Shown: positions 11,161-22,500, numbered from the stretch's first letter. The stretch is 64,000 nucleotides of DNA from Larix kaempferi (GCA_027924585.1 BSBM01000865.1:8878501-8942500), one strand, 5' to 3'. Notes: generated by a model from the sequence alone, not told the origin. Numbers and translations are program-made.

Positions 11161-11560
11161 ACATGCTCATCTGCACAACCTGATCCACGGCCACAAAGTA
11201 TTATCTGATACTCACCATACATCATCCTGATGTACACATGATCATCCTAATCATCATCACTTCAACATCCTGCTGCATGTCATCTGGAGAACCTCGTCAT
11301 CCACGATCACCCTGATCATACAATGCATCCATCTGATGCACACCAAGTATCTACCTGATACATATCATCATACATAGTGTATCCACCTGATACATAGATA
11401 CATGATCCACACAATGTATCCATCAACATACATGATCTACTTGATCAAACCTAATGCATATCCATATACATGATCTACCTGATCATACAATGTATCCACC
11501 TGATACATATACAGATACATGGTCCAAGCATCCAACATGATGCATATACAAAATACATAC

Positions 11561-11950
11561 AAATGATCCAACCGATCATATCCAGCATCCAACATTATGT
11601 GTACATACATATAAATAATCCAACTGATCATATCCAGCATCCAACATGATGCGTACATACATATAAATGATCCAACTGATCATATCCAGCATCCAACATG
11701 ATGCGTACATACATATAAATGATCCAACTGATCATATCCAGCATCCAACATGATGCGTACATACATATAAATGATCCAACTGATCATATCCACCATCCAA
11801 CATGATGCGTACATACATATCAATGATCCAACTGATCATATCCGGCATCGAACATGATGCGTACATACATATAAATGATCCAACTGATCATATCCAGCAT
11901 CCAACATGATGCATACATACATATACATATAAATGATCCAACTGATCATA
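11561..11950 (-). repeat. 52-bp tandem repeat, 7 copies plus a partial (E3 3' region)
   Basis: Units start AAATGATCCAACTGATCATA near 11561, 11613, 11665, 11717, 11769, 11821 and 11873, an exact 52-bp period, with an eighth start at 11931 after a 6-bp ATACAT expansion. Each unit contains the dyad TGATCCAACTGATCA. E11 has only about four units (57551-57760). Confidence 0.9.
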
Positions 11951-12067
11951 CAAAGCAGAAACTAGAACATCATCCTGATGCTCATCATCCAGCGCTTACA
12001 TCCACAGCCATGTGAAGGATCCTCCTTCCAACATGCTTGGAATGGCTTCAGCAAATGTGTCCATCAC

Positions 12068-12735
12068 TTCTTCCTCGAAGTGTCCTTGATTTGAAGAACA
12101 CCAAGCCTCTCCCTGAAGTACTCAAACTTCACCCTGGCTAGTGGCTTCATCAGCACATCTGCAATCTGCTCGTTCGTCGCAACATACAGGAGCTTCAAAG
12201 CTCCTCTCTATACCATATCCATGATATAGTGATATTTGATCTCTATGTGTTTCGACCTGTCATGATACACTGGGATCTCAGATAGCTTCACACAACTTTA
12301 GTTATCGCAGAAGATACCAATAGCATCCAATGGGAGATCAAATAACTCAGACAGTAGCTTCCATATCCATACTACCTCACAACTAGCTGAACAGGCTGCA
12401 ACATATTGTGCCTCAGCTGTACTCAGTGCTACACAGGACTGCTTCCTGCTAAACCAAGAGATCACACCTGATCCCATACTGAAGCAGCATCCAGATGTGC
12501 TCTTCCTATCTGCAGCACTACCAGCCCAATCTAAATCAACATAACCTTGCAGGTTAAACTTTTGATTCACTTCATACTTGAGCCCATAATCCACTGTACC
12601 CTTCAGGTACCCCAGAACATGCTTTACTACAACCAGGTGAACACTCCTCGGATCCGTCAGGAATTGGCTCAATGTGTTCACAGCAAAACAAATATCTAGT
12701 CTCATGTTCGCCAGGTACATCAAGGACACAATCAT
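12068..12735 (-). pseudogene. Copia RNase H (E3)
   Basis: Minus strand. Motifs SLMYLANMRLDICFAVNTLS, GYVDLDWAGSAADRKSTSG, SWFSRKQSCVALSTAEAQYV and CSASCEVVWIWKLL mark the copia RNase H domain that removes the RNA template strand. The reading stops at about 12297 where E11 has a Gln codon, so a CAG became TAA by two changes. The remaining C-terminus (about 75 codons, ending near 12068) is still recognisable behind it. Confidence 0.9.
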
Positions 12736-13089
12736 CTAACGATACATAGAGACATCAACCGGCTCAGATGAAGCATCACATAGAAGCTTCAGATTCGATG
12801 CCATAGGTGTGGCCATGGCCTTGCAATCCATCATCCCGAATCTCTTCAGGATATCTACTGTGTACTTCCCTTGACCAAGGAAGATCCCACCTGCACTCTG
12901 CCACACCTCCATACCTAGGAAATAATGCATCATTCCCAAATCTTTCATATTGAACTCAGTAGCAAGCTTCCTCTTAGTATCTGCAATCAATCTGTCATCT
13001 CCTGTTGCAAATAAGTCATCCACATACAGGAGTAGAATCACAGGATTCCCTTCTTCAACCTTGTAGTAAAGGTTGGAATCTGCTTTACT
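12736..13089 (-). pseudogene. Copia reverse transcriptase, palm with catalytic motif (E3)
   Basis: The catalytic Y-V-D-D lies at 13015-13026 in LLLYVDDLFATGDD, followed by KDLGMMHYFLGMEVWQ and GIFLGQGKYTVDIL, all standard copia motifs. Stops at both ends (13042-13090 and 12733-12735) separate it from the upstream and downstream frames. Confidence 0.9.
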
Positions 13090-14166
13090 CTAGGTAAAGC
13101 CCAAACTAGATAGGAAACTGTCCATCCTACCATACCAAGTTCTGGGATCTTGTTTCAAGCCATACAAGGCTTTCTTCAATCTACACACATATGACTCCCT
13201 GTCATGTATTTCGAAACCGAGTGGCTGCTCCACATATACTTCTTCTTCAACTACACCATTCAAGAAGGCAGTCTTGACATCCATCTGGTGTATTTTCCAT
13301 TTCATTGCTGCAGCCAGGGCAAGTACTGTTCTGATGGAAGTATACCTGGCTACAGGTGCAAAGGTTTCTTCATAATCTATTCCCTCTTTCTGAGAGAATC
13401 CATGAGCTATGAATCTTGCTTTGTACTTCTCTACACTGCTATCTGCAGCATGCTTGATTTTGTAGATCCATTTGGAAGTCACAACAGACTTCTCTTTAGG
13501 TCTTGGGACAACATTCCAAACATCATTCTTCATTATTGATTCGTATTCCTCAACCATGGCATCCTTCCATTCTTTCTTTTCCACTGCTTCTTCATAACTG
13601 AAAGGTTCTTTGTTCATAATATCACAGACTAAAGCAACATAGCTGGTATGTGATCTGGTTCTCTTCTTTGCTCTGTGTTCTTCTTCTGGAATGCCAAATC
13701 TTTCTGCATCTTGAATGAGCTCTCTAGCCCATGCAGGTTTCCTCTTTTGAGAGTTATCCTCACGGGGTGGATCTATAGGTTCTTGCGGATCTTCAAACTC
13801 ACGGACAACTTCTGGAATTGCTTCAGTCATGGTAGTGTCTTGAAATCTAGTTTCCTTAGGTTCTTCATAAACTTCGATAGGTGCCTTCCTTGATTTTATG
13901 AATGCTGAGTTTTCTTCAAATGTCACATCCCTGCTGACATCAATCTTCTTGAACCCTGGAAAGTATATTCTGTAAGCCTTTGAGCTTTCACTGTAACCCA
14001 CAAAGATACCCTTCTTTCCTGAAGGATCTAGTTTGGTACTCTTTTCCTATGGGACATGAGTGAATACTGGACAACCAAATATTCTGAGATGGCCGACTTT
14101 AGGTTTCTTACCAGAAAAGACCTCTTCTGGTGTCTTGTTGTCCAATATCTTGTGGGGTGTTCTGTT
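13090..14166 (-). pseudogene. Copia integrase C-terminus and reverse transcriptase N-terminal half (E3)
   Basis: From 14166 to 14002 the frame continues the integrase end (counterpart of LRIFGC...PKEKRTKLDP) with stops. From 14001 it is open: GYSESSKAYRIYFPG (integrase tail), an acidic linker rich in Pro and Glu, then RT motifs WKDAMVEEYESIMKNDVW, SKWIYKIKHAADSS, YKARFIAHGFSQKEGIDYEE, TFAPVARYTSIR and MDVKTAFLNGVVEEEVYVEQ. In the YGLKQ region E3 has KQDPRTW where E11 has KQAPRTW. Confidence 0.9.
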
Positions 14167-16098
14167 CTACACATATACAGCTGTTCTAGCTGCTTCTGCC
14201 CATAGATGCATAGGTAGATCCTGGTCATGTAGCATTGCTCTTGCTGCTTCCATGATTGTTCCATTCTTCCTTTCTGCAACTCCATTCTGTTGTGGATTGT
14301 AAGGAGCAGTCAACTCCCTCTTAATCCCTGAATCACTGCAAAGCTTCTTGAAGTCACCTGAGGTGAATTCTCCACCATTGTCGGATCTGAATGTTTTGAT
14401 CTTCTTGTCAGTTTGATTCTCCATCAAGGTTTTGAATTCCTTAAACTTATCAAACACCTCATCTTTTTTCTTCAAGAAGTATACACAAGTCTTCCTAGAG
14501 AAGTCATCAATAAATGAGACATAGTAAACATACCCACTTAGAGAACTGGCTGACATAGGACCACATACATCTGAGTGGATGATTTCCAGGATATCCTTTG
14601 CCTTGCTTTCACTGCTTGGGAAAGCCTTCTTAATGTTCTTACCTTTTGCACATCCTTTGCAAACACCTTCATGTTTGGTCTTGATTTCAGGAAGACCTTC
14701 TACAGCCTTGCTTGCAATTGGAAGTGCCCTATAGTGCATATGAGCAAGTCTTCTATGCCAAAGTTCACTTGGCTCCATGGATTCATGCACCATGGCATGT
14801 TCAGGCTGTCCCTTTAATTTATACAAACCTCCCTCTTGCTCTCCAATCACTGCTGCATCATCTATGGTCTTTCCATTTGGCCACATTAGAACTTGGCCAT
14901 CCACAAATGCAACCCTCATACCTTTTGCATCCAATGCAGAGATGGAGAGTAAGTTCTTCTTGAGCCTAGGTACATAATGGACTTCTTTCATCTTCAAATA
15001 TTTTCTAGAATCTAGGTTGTAAGAGTCTTCACCACTTCCTTTGATTGGGTATTGATAATCATCCCCAAGTTTCACCTTATGGGGTGATTCATGTTCAGAT
15101 AGGTTCACAAAAGATTCCTTAAACCCAGTCATGTGTTTGGAAGCCCCACTATCAATTAACCAATCATTACAACCATCGGAGATAGTACCTGTGAGAGCAG
15201 ACATCAGAACATACTCTTCTTCACTTGATGAGTCATCATTACTATCATCACTTTCTGCCCTATCCTTCTTCTTGGGTGGTTCATCGTCCTTGGTAGCATG
15301 AGCATGAAACCTTCTTTTGCTGCCCTTCTTCTTCTTGATGAATTTATTGTTGTCCTTCTTGTTCTTGGGACAATTTATGACAATATGTCCTTTCTCATTA
15401 CAGGTGAAGCATATTCTTCTTTCTTTGAAGTGATGTGAAGATTTCTTGGAGTGAGATGGCTCTCTCTTGGACTTCCATTTCTTGGTGTGAGCTGTGAGAG
15501 CTTGATCTTCATTCCCCATCTTTTCTTCTCGTGCCACAAGCCTTGCTTCTTCTTGTGAGCATTCTTCCCATAGTCTACTGAAGGAAATCAACTTCTTTCT
15601 TGCATAGATTCCTTGAATTAAGAAGTCCCATGACCTAGGTAAGCCATTCAGAGTGGTCATGACAACTTCACCATTCTCCACCATTTCATCCACTGTTTCT
15701 AGTTGTTTCTTGATCTGGGAGACCCTTGAAAAATAAGATTGAATGGTTTCTCCATTCTGAAACTTTACTCCTTTCAATTGGTTCCACAGGGTCATCTTCC
15801 GATTTATGTTCTTCCCTTCAAATAGATTGGTCAAAGAGTCAAACATCTCTTTGGGTGTCTTTAGAGAAGACACATGGGGTATGAGATGGTCTTTGATAGA
15901 ATCAACAATGATTCTCTTTTCCTTGACCAAGTTCTTCTTATGCAATACTTTAGCCTCTTCATCCTCTGGGATAGGGATGTCTTCTTTGATATATGAGTCC
16001 AACTCATTCTCTTCCAGGATTAACCCAATCCTATACTTCCAAGCTTGGAAGTTATCAACCCCTTCAAGATTATCCTCAAGCTTAGTGTGGTGAGACAT
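14167..16098 (-). pseudogene. Copia gag, protease and integrase (E3)
   Basis: One open stretch of about 640 codons from the ATG at 16098-16096 (MSHHTKLEDNLEG). Upstream in-frame codons to 16224 read leader DNA and E11 supports the internal ATG. Domains in order: gag core of the UBN2 type (WKYRIGLILEEN to about residue 230); one CCHC zinc knuckle C-F-T-C-N-E-K-G-H-x4-C at about 15371-15412; a Lys/Asp-rich spacer; aspartic protease DWLIDSGASKHMTG near 15150; integrase HHCC finger (WHRRLAHMHYRAL...CKGCAKGKN); core D at FIDDFSRKTCVYF, second D at RSDNGGEFTSGDFK, and Glu in QQNGVAERKNG. It stops at 14167 in the integrase C-terminal part. Confidence 0.95.
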
Positions 16099-16659
16099 TT
16101 TAAAGAGTACTTCAAATGGAAATAGAAAAGATTTAGGTCTTACCACTTGAAATGCTGAAAACTGGATCTGGTCTCGGATTAGGGTTTGTCGAAAAAACCC
16201 TAAATATTCAAAATAGAATTTCAACTTTCTGAAAGGATAGAAAGATGCGCCTTGATGAGCTGATCAGCCTGGTGCATTCAGAATTTGAGATCAGCAAAGT
16301 TTTACCCTTCAGATTTGACTTTTTGTCCTCCCGAGCTAACTGGGGAGAGCCCTGAATTAGGGTTTGAGTTTCCCAGAGATCTACCCAGCCAAACATCTCT
16401 ATCTAAATCTCTAAACTTCGATTTTTGCAAGGAGCTTCCAGCTATGTCTTCAGATTTCAGAAATTCCTATTTTTGTGGAAACCCTAATTTTTAGGGCCAA
16501 ATCTGAAAATGCTCAGAATTGAATTCTGATTGGACATATGGCTTCTCCTTGATGAGTATAGTCAATCTACTATACTGCTTTTCCAAAATCTATGGAGAGA
16601 AACCCAATAAACAAGAAACTCATGTTTTCGTCACTGCAAAATGTCTTCTTCTCAGGTTA

Positions 16660-16671
16660 GCTCTGATACCA
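16660..16671 (-). other. Primer binding site, initiator-Met tRNA type (E3)
   Basis: TGGTATCAGAGC on the minus strand, directly adjoining the 5' LTR at 16672. The adjoining bases CTAACCTGAG are shared by E1, E11 and E14. Confidence 0.95.
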
Positions 16672-17277
16672 TGTTAAATTTTGAGCATTAATTCACAATA
16701 CTATAGGATCTTCACTGAGAGAATAACATATATAGTATATAAATGCATAACAATCACAATAAGCATGACAAGCATCATAAGAATCAAAAGCATGAGAGAC
16801 AAGAGACACAGAGTTTCCGTGGGGAAAACCCTAAGGTGAAAAACCCCACAACTTCCTCAGAGATAGAGAGAGCAATAGCTCAACCAAAGTAAAACCAAAA
16901 TACACTGAGATAGTCTCCTAGTAGTAGATGATCCTCCTCCTCACTAATGCGCCACTTTCTGAGTGAGAGAAGTGTGACTTTCTGAATGATCAAAATAGAG
17001 ATCTCCCAATCTCTATTTATACTAACCTGTTTGCCCAGTTACACTATGGGGCCGACTTGTCTATCTAGATACATCCACAATATAATATATATTTCAGGGC
17101 CGACCCCAGACATGGTGGTCTAATAACCCATCGGGAAGTACACACACTTGTGACACTTGTCAATCCACATGACGACACTTCCTTATAGAGGAATAACACA
17201 TCTCTTATAAGGGTACAATAAATATATATGTGAAATACATAGATGAAATACATTCCGAAGTTACATATACATCAACA
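16672..17277 (-). repeat. 5' LTR of E3 (606 bp)
   Basis: Carries TG...CA ends and matches 9760-10348. TATAAATA on the minus strand lies at 17014-17021, ahead of a CTCTATTTTGATCATTCAG tract that would be at the start of R. The LTR has one GGGTTATTAGACCACC module in U3 (about 17095-17135). Confidence 0.95.
17014..17021 (-). promoter_or_regulatory. Putative TATA box of the E3 5' LTR
   Basis: TATAAATA on the minus strand. The same octamer is at the equivalent place in the other copia LTRs here (43193-43200, 52489-52496, 60161-60168), which supports its being the LTR promoter element. Confidence 0.6.
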
Positions 17278-17282
17278 TCTTT

Positions 17283-17600
17283 AGGGTTTTCAGGCTCTCT
17301 AAACATGAAAACACCAAGCGAGCATTCACCTACTCGGGCTCGATGTGAAATCCACGAGAGGGTAAATAGAGGATTGTTTAAGTTTTTCAGACTCTATAAA
17401 TAGGAAAACACCGGCGAGCATTAACCTACTTGGGCTCGATATTAAAATCCATGAGTAGGTGTATGGAGTTATTGTTTAATTTTTTTCAGACTCCTTAAAA
17501 TTGAAAACACCGGCGAGGAAGAACAGATCTTGGCTCGATATTAAAATCCAGAGATCAGTACTGTGGAGTATTCTAATATCTCTTCTTCCAACTCTGTAAA
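17283..17600 (+). repeat. Tandem repeat of about 100-110 bp, 3 copies (E2 3' untranslated region)
   Basis: Three imperfect units each hold TTTTCAGRCTC, a short A-rich spacer, GAAAACACCGGCGAG and CTCGATATTAAAATCCA. They begin near 17286, 17385 and 17484. A fourth, more degraded copy reaches about 17650, and a fifth lies before the E3 insertion (9510-9580). Tandem repeats in this untranslated region are a known trait of plant TAT-like elements. Confidence 0.75.
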
Positions 17601-18883
17601 CAATGAAGAAGGTCCCGAGTCTTCCTCCCATGGTCTCGTTAAAATTATTACATGGTTGGACCTATTGAGTTTTCTATTTTTCTTGGACTCATTAAATAAA
17701 CAAGAAGAACATTCTTTTACCAAAAAGAATAAGGGATAAGAAGGGTTTATCGCATCTCTTTCAATTTCAAAGGCAGTTATGTCAGTCATATCCTTGAACA
17801 CAGTACCTACTTGAGTCTTTCATGTTAGTTGGGTTTTAGTTTTTGACCTTAGGGTGAACCTGATCTCCGAGATGTCAACTCCATCGGTTGGTTATTCTTC
17901 CAACCATATGGAGGGTATGTTATGTCTCCTACATAGCAGACTTATATCACTTTCCCCGTTATATTGAAAACTTCTTAAGTCACTTTGTGTCATGCTCACT
18001 GTTCAAGGACACAGCCTGTGTCGGCCATTCTGTAGTTTACCTTGAATTTCATGTGTCGGCCATCCTAGTGTCAGTTTGTTTCATCTTGTTACTCGTCCTA
18101 CTTCACATCAGCTCATACCTATGAGTGTTCCTCGTGTTGGATGATGGAGGATTCATTAATGCCTCCCTTCCAGCAGATTTCTTCCCATCGACCTCAGCTC
18201 ATTATGATCTAGGAACGAAGTTTAGAGTTTCAGTTAGTACCTTGGGGATTGCAGTCATCAGTGGCAGTTTCCCTCGCTGTTGGATAAATGGGAATACATC
18301 AATGTCTCTTATCCAACAGGTTCCTCAAGTGTTCGACTTCAAGTCCTCTTATTCACACTTGTTGGATCGTACTAGGTACCTTGGACCCCATTATCATTAT
18401 CGACGGAAGTCCTCGCATTTGTTAATGGTATACATCAATGACCGGTAATCAAACGATACCCCCCATGTTCGACTTCAACTCATTTATTCGCATGGTTAGG
18501 GTTTGTACCTTGGGTTGTTTTGGATGAAGATCTTGGGACGACAATAGCATCACCATGTTTATGTTATCCCCCAAGCTGCGCAAGACTGAACCTTACTCAT
18601 TTAGGCTTTTCATGATACATAGATCCAGCTTCTTGTTATGGCTATGATCTCTCTTTTGACATGGATCCACATTTGTATTTTAGTGGCCATGCTCTATATA
18701 TACATCTCCTAGTTATGTATCGGAGATCATGTTACACATCTATATGATGTCAATATTGTAATTGCTCGCTGACCTTGATTGTTGTTTCAAGTGTTTTTTG
18801 TGACTTGGTTCTGCAGCTTCTTGCTCCTCCTTTGACTTGGACTTATAATGTATTTCGGCCATCGTTTCCCTCTGACCTCACAC
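17601..18883 (+). other. E2 3' untranslated region, remaining part; no gene recognised
   Basis: About 1.3 kb with no known domain. A frame of 107 codons at 18125-18448 begins with ATG but shows no motif and no counterpart in E7. Short direct repeats are visible, such as TGTGTCGGCCAT at about 18015 and 18055 and GTTCGACTTCAA near 18332 and 18467. Confidence 0.5.
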
Positions 18884-18896
18884 ATTAGGGGGAATC
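18884..18896 (+). other. Polypurine tract of E2
   Basis: ATTAGGGGGAATC directly precedes TGTTATAGG, the presumed start of the 3' LTR. Position and composition fit a plus-strand primer. Confidence 0.7.
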
Positions 18897-19331
18897 TGTT
18901 ATAGGTCAAATATGCACTTCTTCGTCTCGTGATCACCTTGCCTTGTAGATCACACAAAAGTAGACAAAGGATTGAAGAGCATGATTGCCTTAGATGACTT
19001 GTTTCCAGAAGTACACTTCTCACCTGAGAATTTAACAGTTTCTTCTGATTTTTCCACCTGTACGCCCCTCTCTATACACAAGACCTATGTACTATACCCT
19101 ACTCTCCTCAAGGGAAACTAGCATACACCTCCAAAAAAGTTGTAAACGCTTGTTGTAAATCACAAAAGTTGCTTCCTGTATGCTACTCTTGTTGTATGAA
19201 ACCCGCGTACATATTAAGATGAAATCAAAAAAATATTAATTTGATGAATTGGGATTAGTTGAAGTTGGTTCTGCAACTTCCCCAACCTCCCAATCCAACC
19301 ACCTCTTGATCTAAACTTCCTACCTTGTCCC

Positions 19332-19341
19332 ATAAATAAAA
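19332..19341 (+). promoter_or_regulatory. Putative TATA box in the E2 LTR
   Basis: ATAAATAAAA in a CCC...AGGAGG context, about 435 bp from the LTR start; the E7 LTR has TATATAAG about 355 bp from its start. Confidence 0.4.
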
Positions 19342-19837
19342 GGAGGATCCATGAGAGGGGTTCCTCACAATTAGACTCATAATAGCCATAAAATCTTGAG
19401 AGAAGGCTTGAAGTATTGTTATGCTGGAGGAAAGTTCCAAGTCAGAGTGAAGAGCAGGAGTCCAGGATCCGGTTGTAGAAACATCTCTACACGTCAGGTA
19501 TATTGTACTGATTTCATGTTTCTTTGACAATAAAGAGGTCGAAACACCCTTCCTGTCCCAAATATGATATCTATTGGATTGCATGTCTATTTGGCTTAAT
19601 TCTTGATTATATTTGATGTTAGATTGCTTTGTCATTTCATCATATGTTATATGGTCAAGATACGCTGAGGAAGGTATCTCTTGTATTGCAGGTTCGTCAA
19701 ACGGAAGGTTGAATGGGAGATCAAGTGAAGGACCAAGCGAAAGCTAGGATCAAACATTGAAAAGAGGTACGTCCTTTGATCCCAATCTATTTCTTTTGTA
19801 ATAACCATATGCAGTATAATCTATGTGTTTACTTGTC

Positions 19838-19895
19838 AACCCCGCTCAGTTGGTAGTGTCCATCTCCTCACTATAGGGTAGAAATCCCGAACAAC
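19838..19895 (+). other. tRNA-like A-box/B-box pair, possible SINE head or tRNA relic
   Basis: GCTCAGTTGGTAG at 19844-19856 resembles the tRNA A box, and GGGTAGAAATCCCGA at 19876-19890 resembles a decayed B box (GGTTCGAATCCC type) about 32 bp later. No full cloverleaf, tail or flanking duplication is evident. It may be chance within the E2 LTR end or the E4 interior. Confidence 0.25.
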
Positions 19896-19955
19896 ACTTA
19901 TTTTTATGAATTCTTGTCCTCATTAATGGTCATCCACATCAGGTGCAAGGACCAT

Positions 19956-19967
19956 GCTCTGATACCA
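19956..19967 (-). other. Primer binding site next to the E4 LTR
   Basis: TGGTATCAGAGC on the minus strand, separated by 7 bp from the LTR edge at 19975. E8 has the same arrangement with a 2-bp spacer. It marks E4 as the 5' LTR of a minus-strand element whose interior is missing. Confidence 0.75.
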
Positions 19968-19974
19968 CTTTTAG

Positions 19975-21704
19975 TGTCAATTTTTAATAAATATAGAAAA
20001 ATTGGAAAAATTGCACTTTTAGGCCAATTCGACCCTTAGACTAGTAATAACTCAAATGCTTCCCAATTGCTCTGAATGATTCCAAATTGGGTCTGAATGT
20101 GTTTGAGAGGTATTAATACATAAAAATGAGTCTGATGGATGCTTGGAAACTCTCAAAATCTTATGCAACACTCATTTACAATCAGGATAAAATAGGGAAA
20201 CTTACTAGCAAATTCGAGGTTCAAACCCCCAAGGGTAGGGGACAAAGATGGATTCCCAAATGTAGTACGACCCTCCAAAATTTCAAAAAATAGACATGTA
20301 TTAGTTAAATGAATTCAATGGACACCCAAATGCATCATTAATAAGTTCCTAGATGCTTCTGCAACTCCCATAAATCAGAGGTTTGTGGACATGTCTTCAC
20401 ATAGGGGGAAATGATAGGAAACTTCACTACTTGCTATGAAATTCGAGATTTATGCCCCAAAGGATTACGTAATGTATATAAAACTTCTTCAAGACATTAA
20501 TGAATCTTGATAAATAATAAAAATCACGGATATGAATTGATACAAGTCTAAATAAAGCAACTTCAAGGTTTCATAACTAGATATGAGGAAAATGGCACCA
20601 TTTATACATTGTTTGGTATTTAGACATGAGGATCTTCTAAGTAGAAAATATAGATTAAATACATAATATTACAAATAAATGGGGCCAAAAGAGCTCCCCC
20701 AAAGATATCAGCATCTAACCAAGTGCACCCTTCCTCCAAGAGCCAAAATATGAAGAGAAAAGTGAGAATGTTGTGGATACAAGTTTAAGAAGAGAATGCC
20801 ACGAGATGCCCTGTAGATTCAAACTACAGCAAATGACTCCATTGTAGCTCCAAATTAAAGGTTTGAATGGCCTCTCCAATTTCCAATTAGGATGGGAATC
20901 TTTCACCCTTGAAATTGGTACTAAGGAAAGTAGAGTAAACACTCCACTAGCATGGACAAGCTATGCTCTCCAATATGAAAAATGAGAAATGATCAAAATC
21001 CACTCTCCTTATTTGTTCTTGACTTTTATAAACTTCCAAATGCCTCCTTATCTCGAATTCCATCCATGAGCTTCATGCCAACTCGAATTGGGAAGAGATT
21101 CCAATGTGTGCCACTTGTCCCTCCATTCCTAGCCTCCTCCTTCAATCAATTCAAATGGATGACTCTTTGGCTGCCCCAACTCCCTTGTGCACCTTCTTGG
21201 ATGCTATTTTTAGACCTGATATATCATATTAGTCAGATGTAAGCAATCAGGTCTGATTTGTGTCATAAGTGTCATAGCATCTTCATCATTTTTGTCATAG
21301 AAGCTAGACCCAATCTAGTCCAAGTGTCTCAATATCTCTCAAATGCCTCTTCCTCTTCCATGGGAGTTACTCTTCCACTCCAATTCAACCTTAATTGAGT
21401 CATTCCAATTATATTGACCTTCCAACTCCCCAATATCATTAGACTCCACCTTGGATTCGAATGAGTGAGAACTCTAACTTTGTGTGGGTCCCACACCACC
21501 AATGTGTCTCCATGATCAAGTGCCACCTTATTTTCCTATCATAAATATTTATTTAACCCCTTTTAATATATTTATGTCAAGCTAATGTCCATTTGGGGTT
21601 TTATAGTCTCCTTATTCCAAATCTAATGTTTCCACCCCAACCTAGGAAACTAGTAGATTGGTGGAATTTTCTCTTTTGAGATTTATTTGAATGGGGACAT
21701 TACA
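19975..21704 (-). repeat. E4: single gypsy LTR, about 1730 bp, related to E8 LTRs
   Basis: Plus-strand ends are TGTCAATTTTTAATAAAT and TTGAATGGGGACATTACA. The layout and many words match the E8 LTRs (CCTTGAAATTGG, GTGGGTCCCACACC, TCCATGGGAGTTAC, CCTAGGAAACTAGTAG), but divergence is high, so it is a sister family. No gag or pol of this element lies to the left, where E2 sequence is reached within some tens of bases. This is a truncation, or a recombination product that kept the primer site. The fragment E12 is a closer relative. Confidence 0.8.
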
Positions 21705-22500
21705 GGTCCACTTTCCTTGTTGATGAATGTCGTTGTTATTAAACCAGATTGGTATGATGACATCAATCCATAGCTCTTCTATTGTGAAACGAAAATGCTT
21801 AACCAATGATAAGATTGATTGGGCCGATTTGAAATGTGATGTCATAATTCTGCATCCATTCCATAATGCGTCAAATCAATCAATATGCATATTGAAATAC
21901 TATTAATATATCTATTCCATCAAAATAAAGTGGGACCCATTCATGTTGCCCATTGTTCTGTAGGATTCATTGTTGTAAGGATTGCTTCTCAGATTTAAAG
22001 TGTTCAATTGAATATTTTGGAAGTAAAACTGAGAGTTTATGCAATCTGTAGAGGGAATGGGAAGCATAAGGGAGAGCTTTGTATGATGAGGGGTGGTACA
22101 AACCGAATGGGTATGGGATATGAAGGTGGTACATAGGGAATTCATGATCAATCTAATTATTAGGCTGTGATAATAGGGATATGGAAAGTAGGTAGATGGA
22201 TAAGTAAAGTTAATGACTTTATAGCAGCACTTAGAACTTCAAAAATTGATAAAATAAAAATTATTTTAGAAACAACCCTTGATGATGAATTTTATTGGGT
22301 GGTGAAGATTTTGAAAAAAACACCTTTTGCAGAAGAAATACAAGATTTTGGTTTTAGAATGTCCCTATAGATACCTAAAATAAAGTTGAAGAAAAAATAT
22401 TATCCTTTTTTTAATGGTTGTGCCTCAAAGAGAGGTTTTCACAATCATCAGGTTTTGTTTTGTTTTGTTTTTAAGACTGCGCTCGAGACGAGTTTTCATG
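21705..22500. other. About 0.8 kb without a recognised gene
   Basis: Two short frames (21912-22151 minus, 22167-22370 plus) have no known motif. The stretch lies beyond the integrase end of E5 and may be its 3' untranslated region or LTR, but no TG...CA pair or repeat partner is found in the window. A T-rich run with three TTTTG units is at about 22451-22470. Confidence 0.4.

Larger units (their letters stand above)
10363..12067 (-). other. 3' noncoding region of E3
   Basis: About 1.7 kb between the end of pol and the polypurine tract, without a credible frame. It carries two separate tandem arrays (listed separately) and a stretch of short ATACAT/GATCA words between them (11160-11560). E11 has the collinear region at 57441-58771. 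Confidence 0.8.
9760..17277 (-). mobile_element. E3: full-length Ty1/copia element, 7518 bp
   Basis: Complete structure: 3' LTR 9760-10348, polypurine tract, repeat-rich 3' region, gag-pol on the minus strand (16098 to about 12068), primer site and 5' LTR 16672-17277. Ends are TGTTAAAT...CATCAACA. TCTTT occurs at both flanks (9755-9759 and 17278-17282), a perfect 5-bp target duplication within E2. The two LTRs differ at roughly 20 positions plus two small indels by eye, so the insertion is not recent but younger than E2. The frame is broken at several points. E11 is a second copy of the same family. Confidence 0.95.
5419..19905 (+). mobile_element. E2: Ty3/gypsy element of TAT-like type, 5' truncated and split by E3
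   Basis: Two segments, 5419-9759 and 17283 to about 19900, are separated by the complete copia element E3. Removing E3 and one TCTTT duplication joins them. The first holds protease, reverse transcriptase, RNase H and integrase on the plus strand, ending at a stop at 9315-9317. The second holds a repeat-bearing 3' untranslated region, a polypurine tract and the 3' LTR. The 5' LTR and gag are missing because E1 inserted at 5418/5419. The DEGAS-type protease, long 3' region with tandem repeats and absence of a chromodomain fit the TAT lineage. E7 is a relative. Confidence 0.8.
18897..19905 (+). repeat. 3' LTR of E2 (right edge uncertain)
   Basis: Starts TGTTATAGGTC after the polypurine tract. 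Its internal order resembles the E7 LTR: a TATA-like ATAAATAAA at 19332-19341, then a GCAGGT...GGATCAAACATTGAAAAG tract comparable with the E7 GGATAAAGGATTGCGAAGTG tract. The partner LTR is outside the window, so the end (somewhere between about 19800 and 19940) cannot be fixed. Confidence 0.65.

Noticed and set aside
13204-13539. 111-codon plus-strand frame inside E3
   Set aside because: It is the antisense shadow of the well-supported copia reverse transcriptase.
18125-18448. 107-codon frame that could be a small gene
   Set aside because: No motif, no counterpart in the related element E7, and it lies in the E2 3' untranslated region.
22167-22370. 67-codon frame beginning MIIGIWKVGRWISKV
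   Set aside because: No recognisable domain, and no second copy in the window to test conservation.
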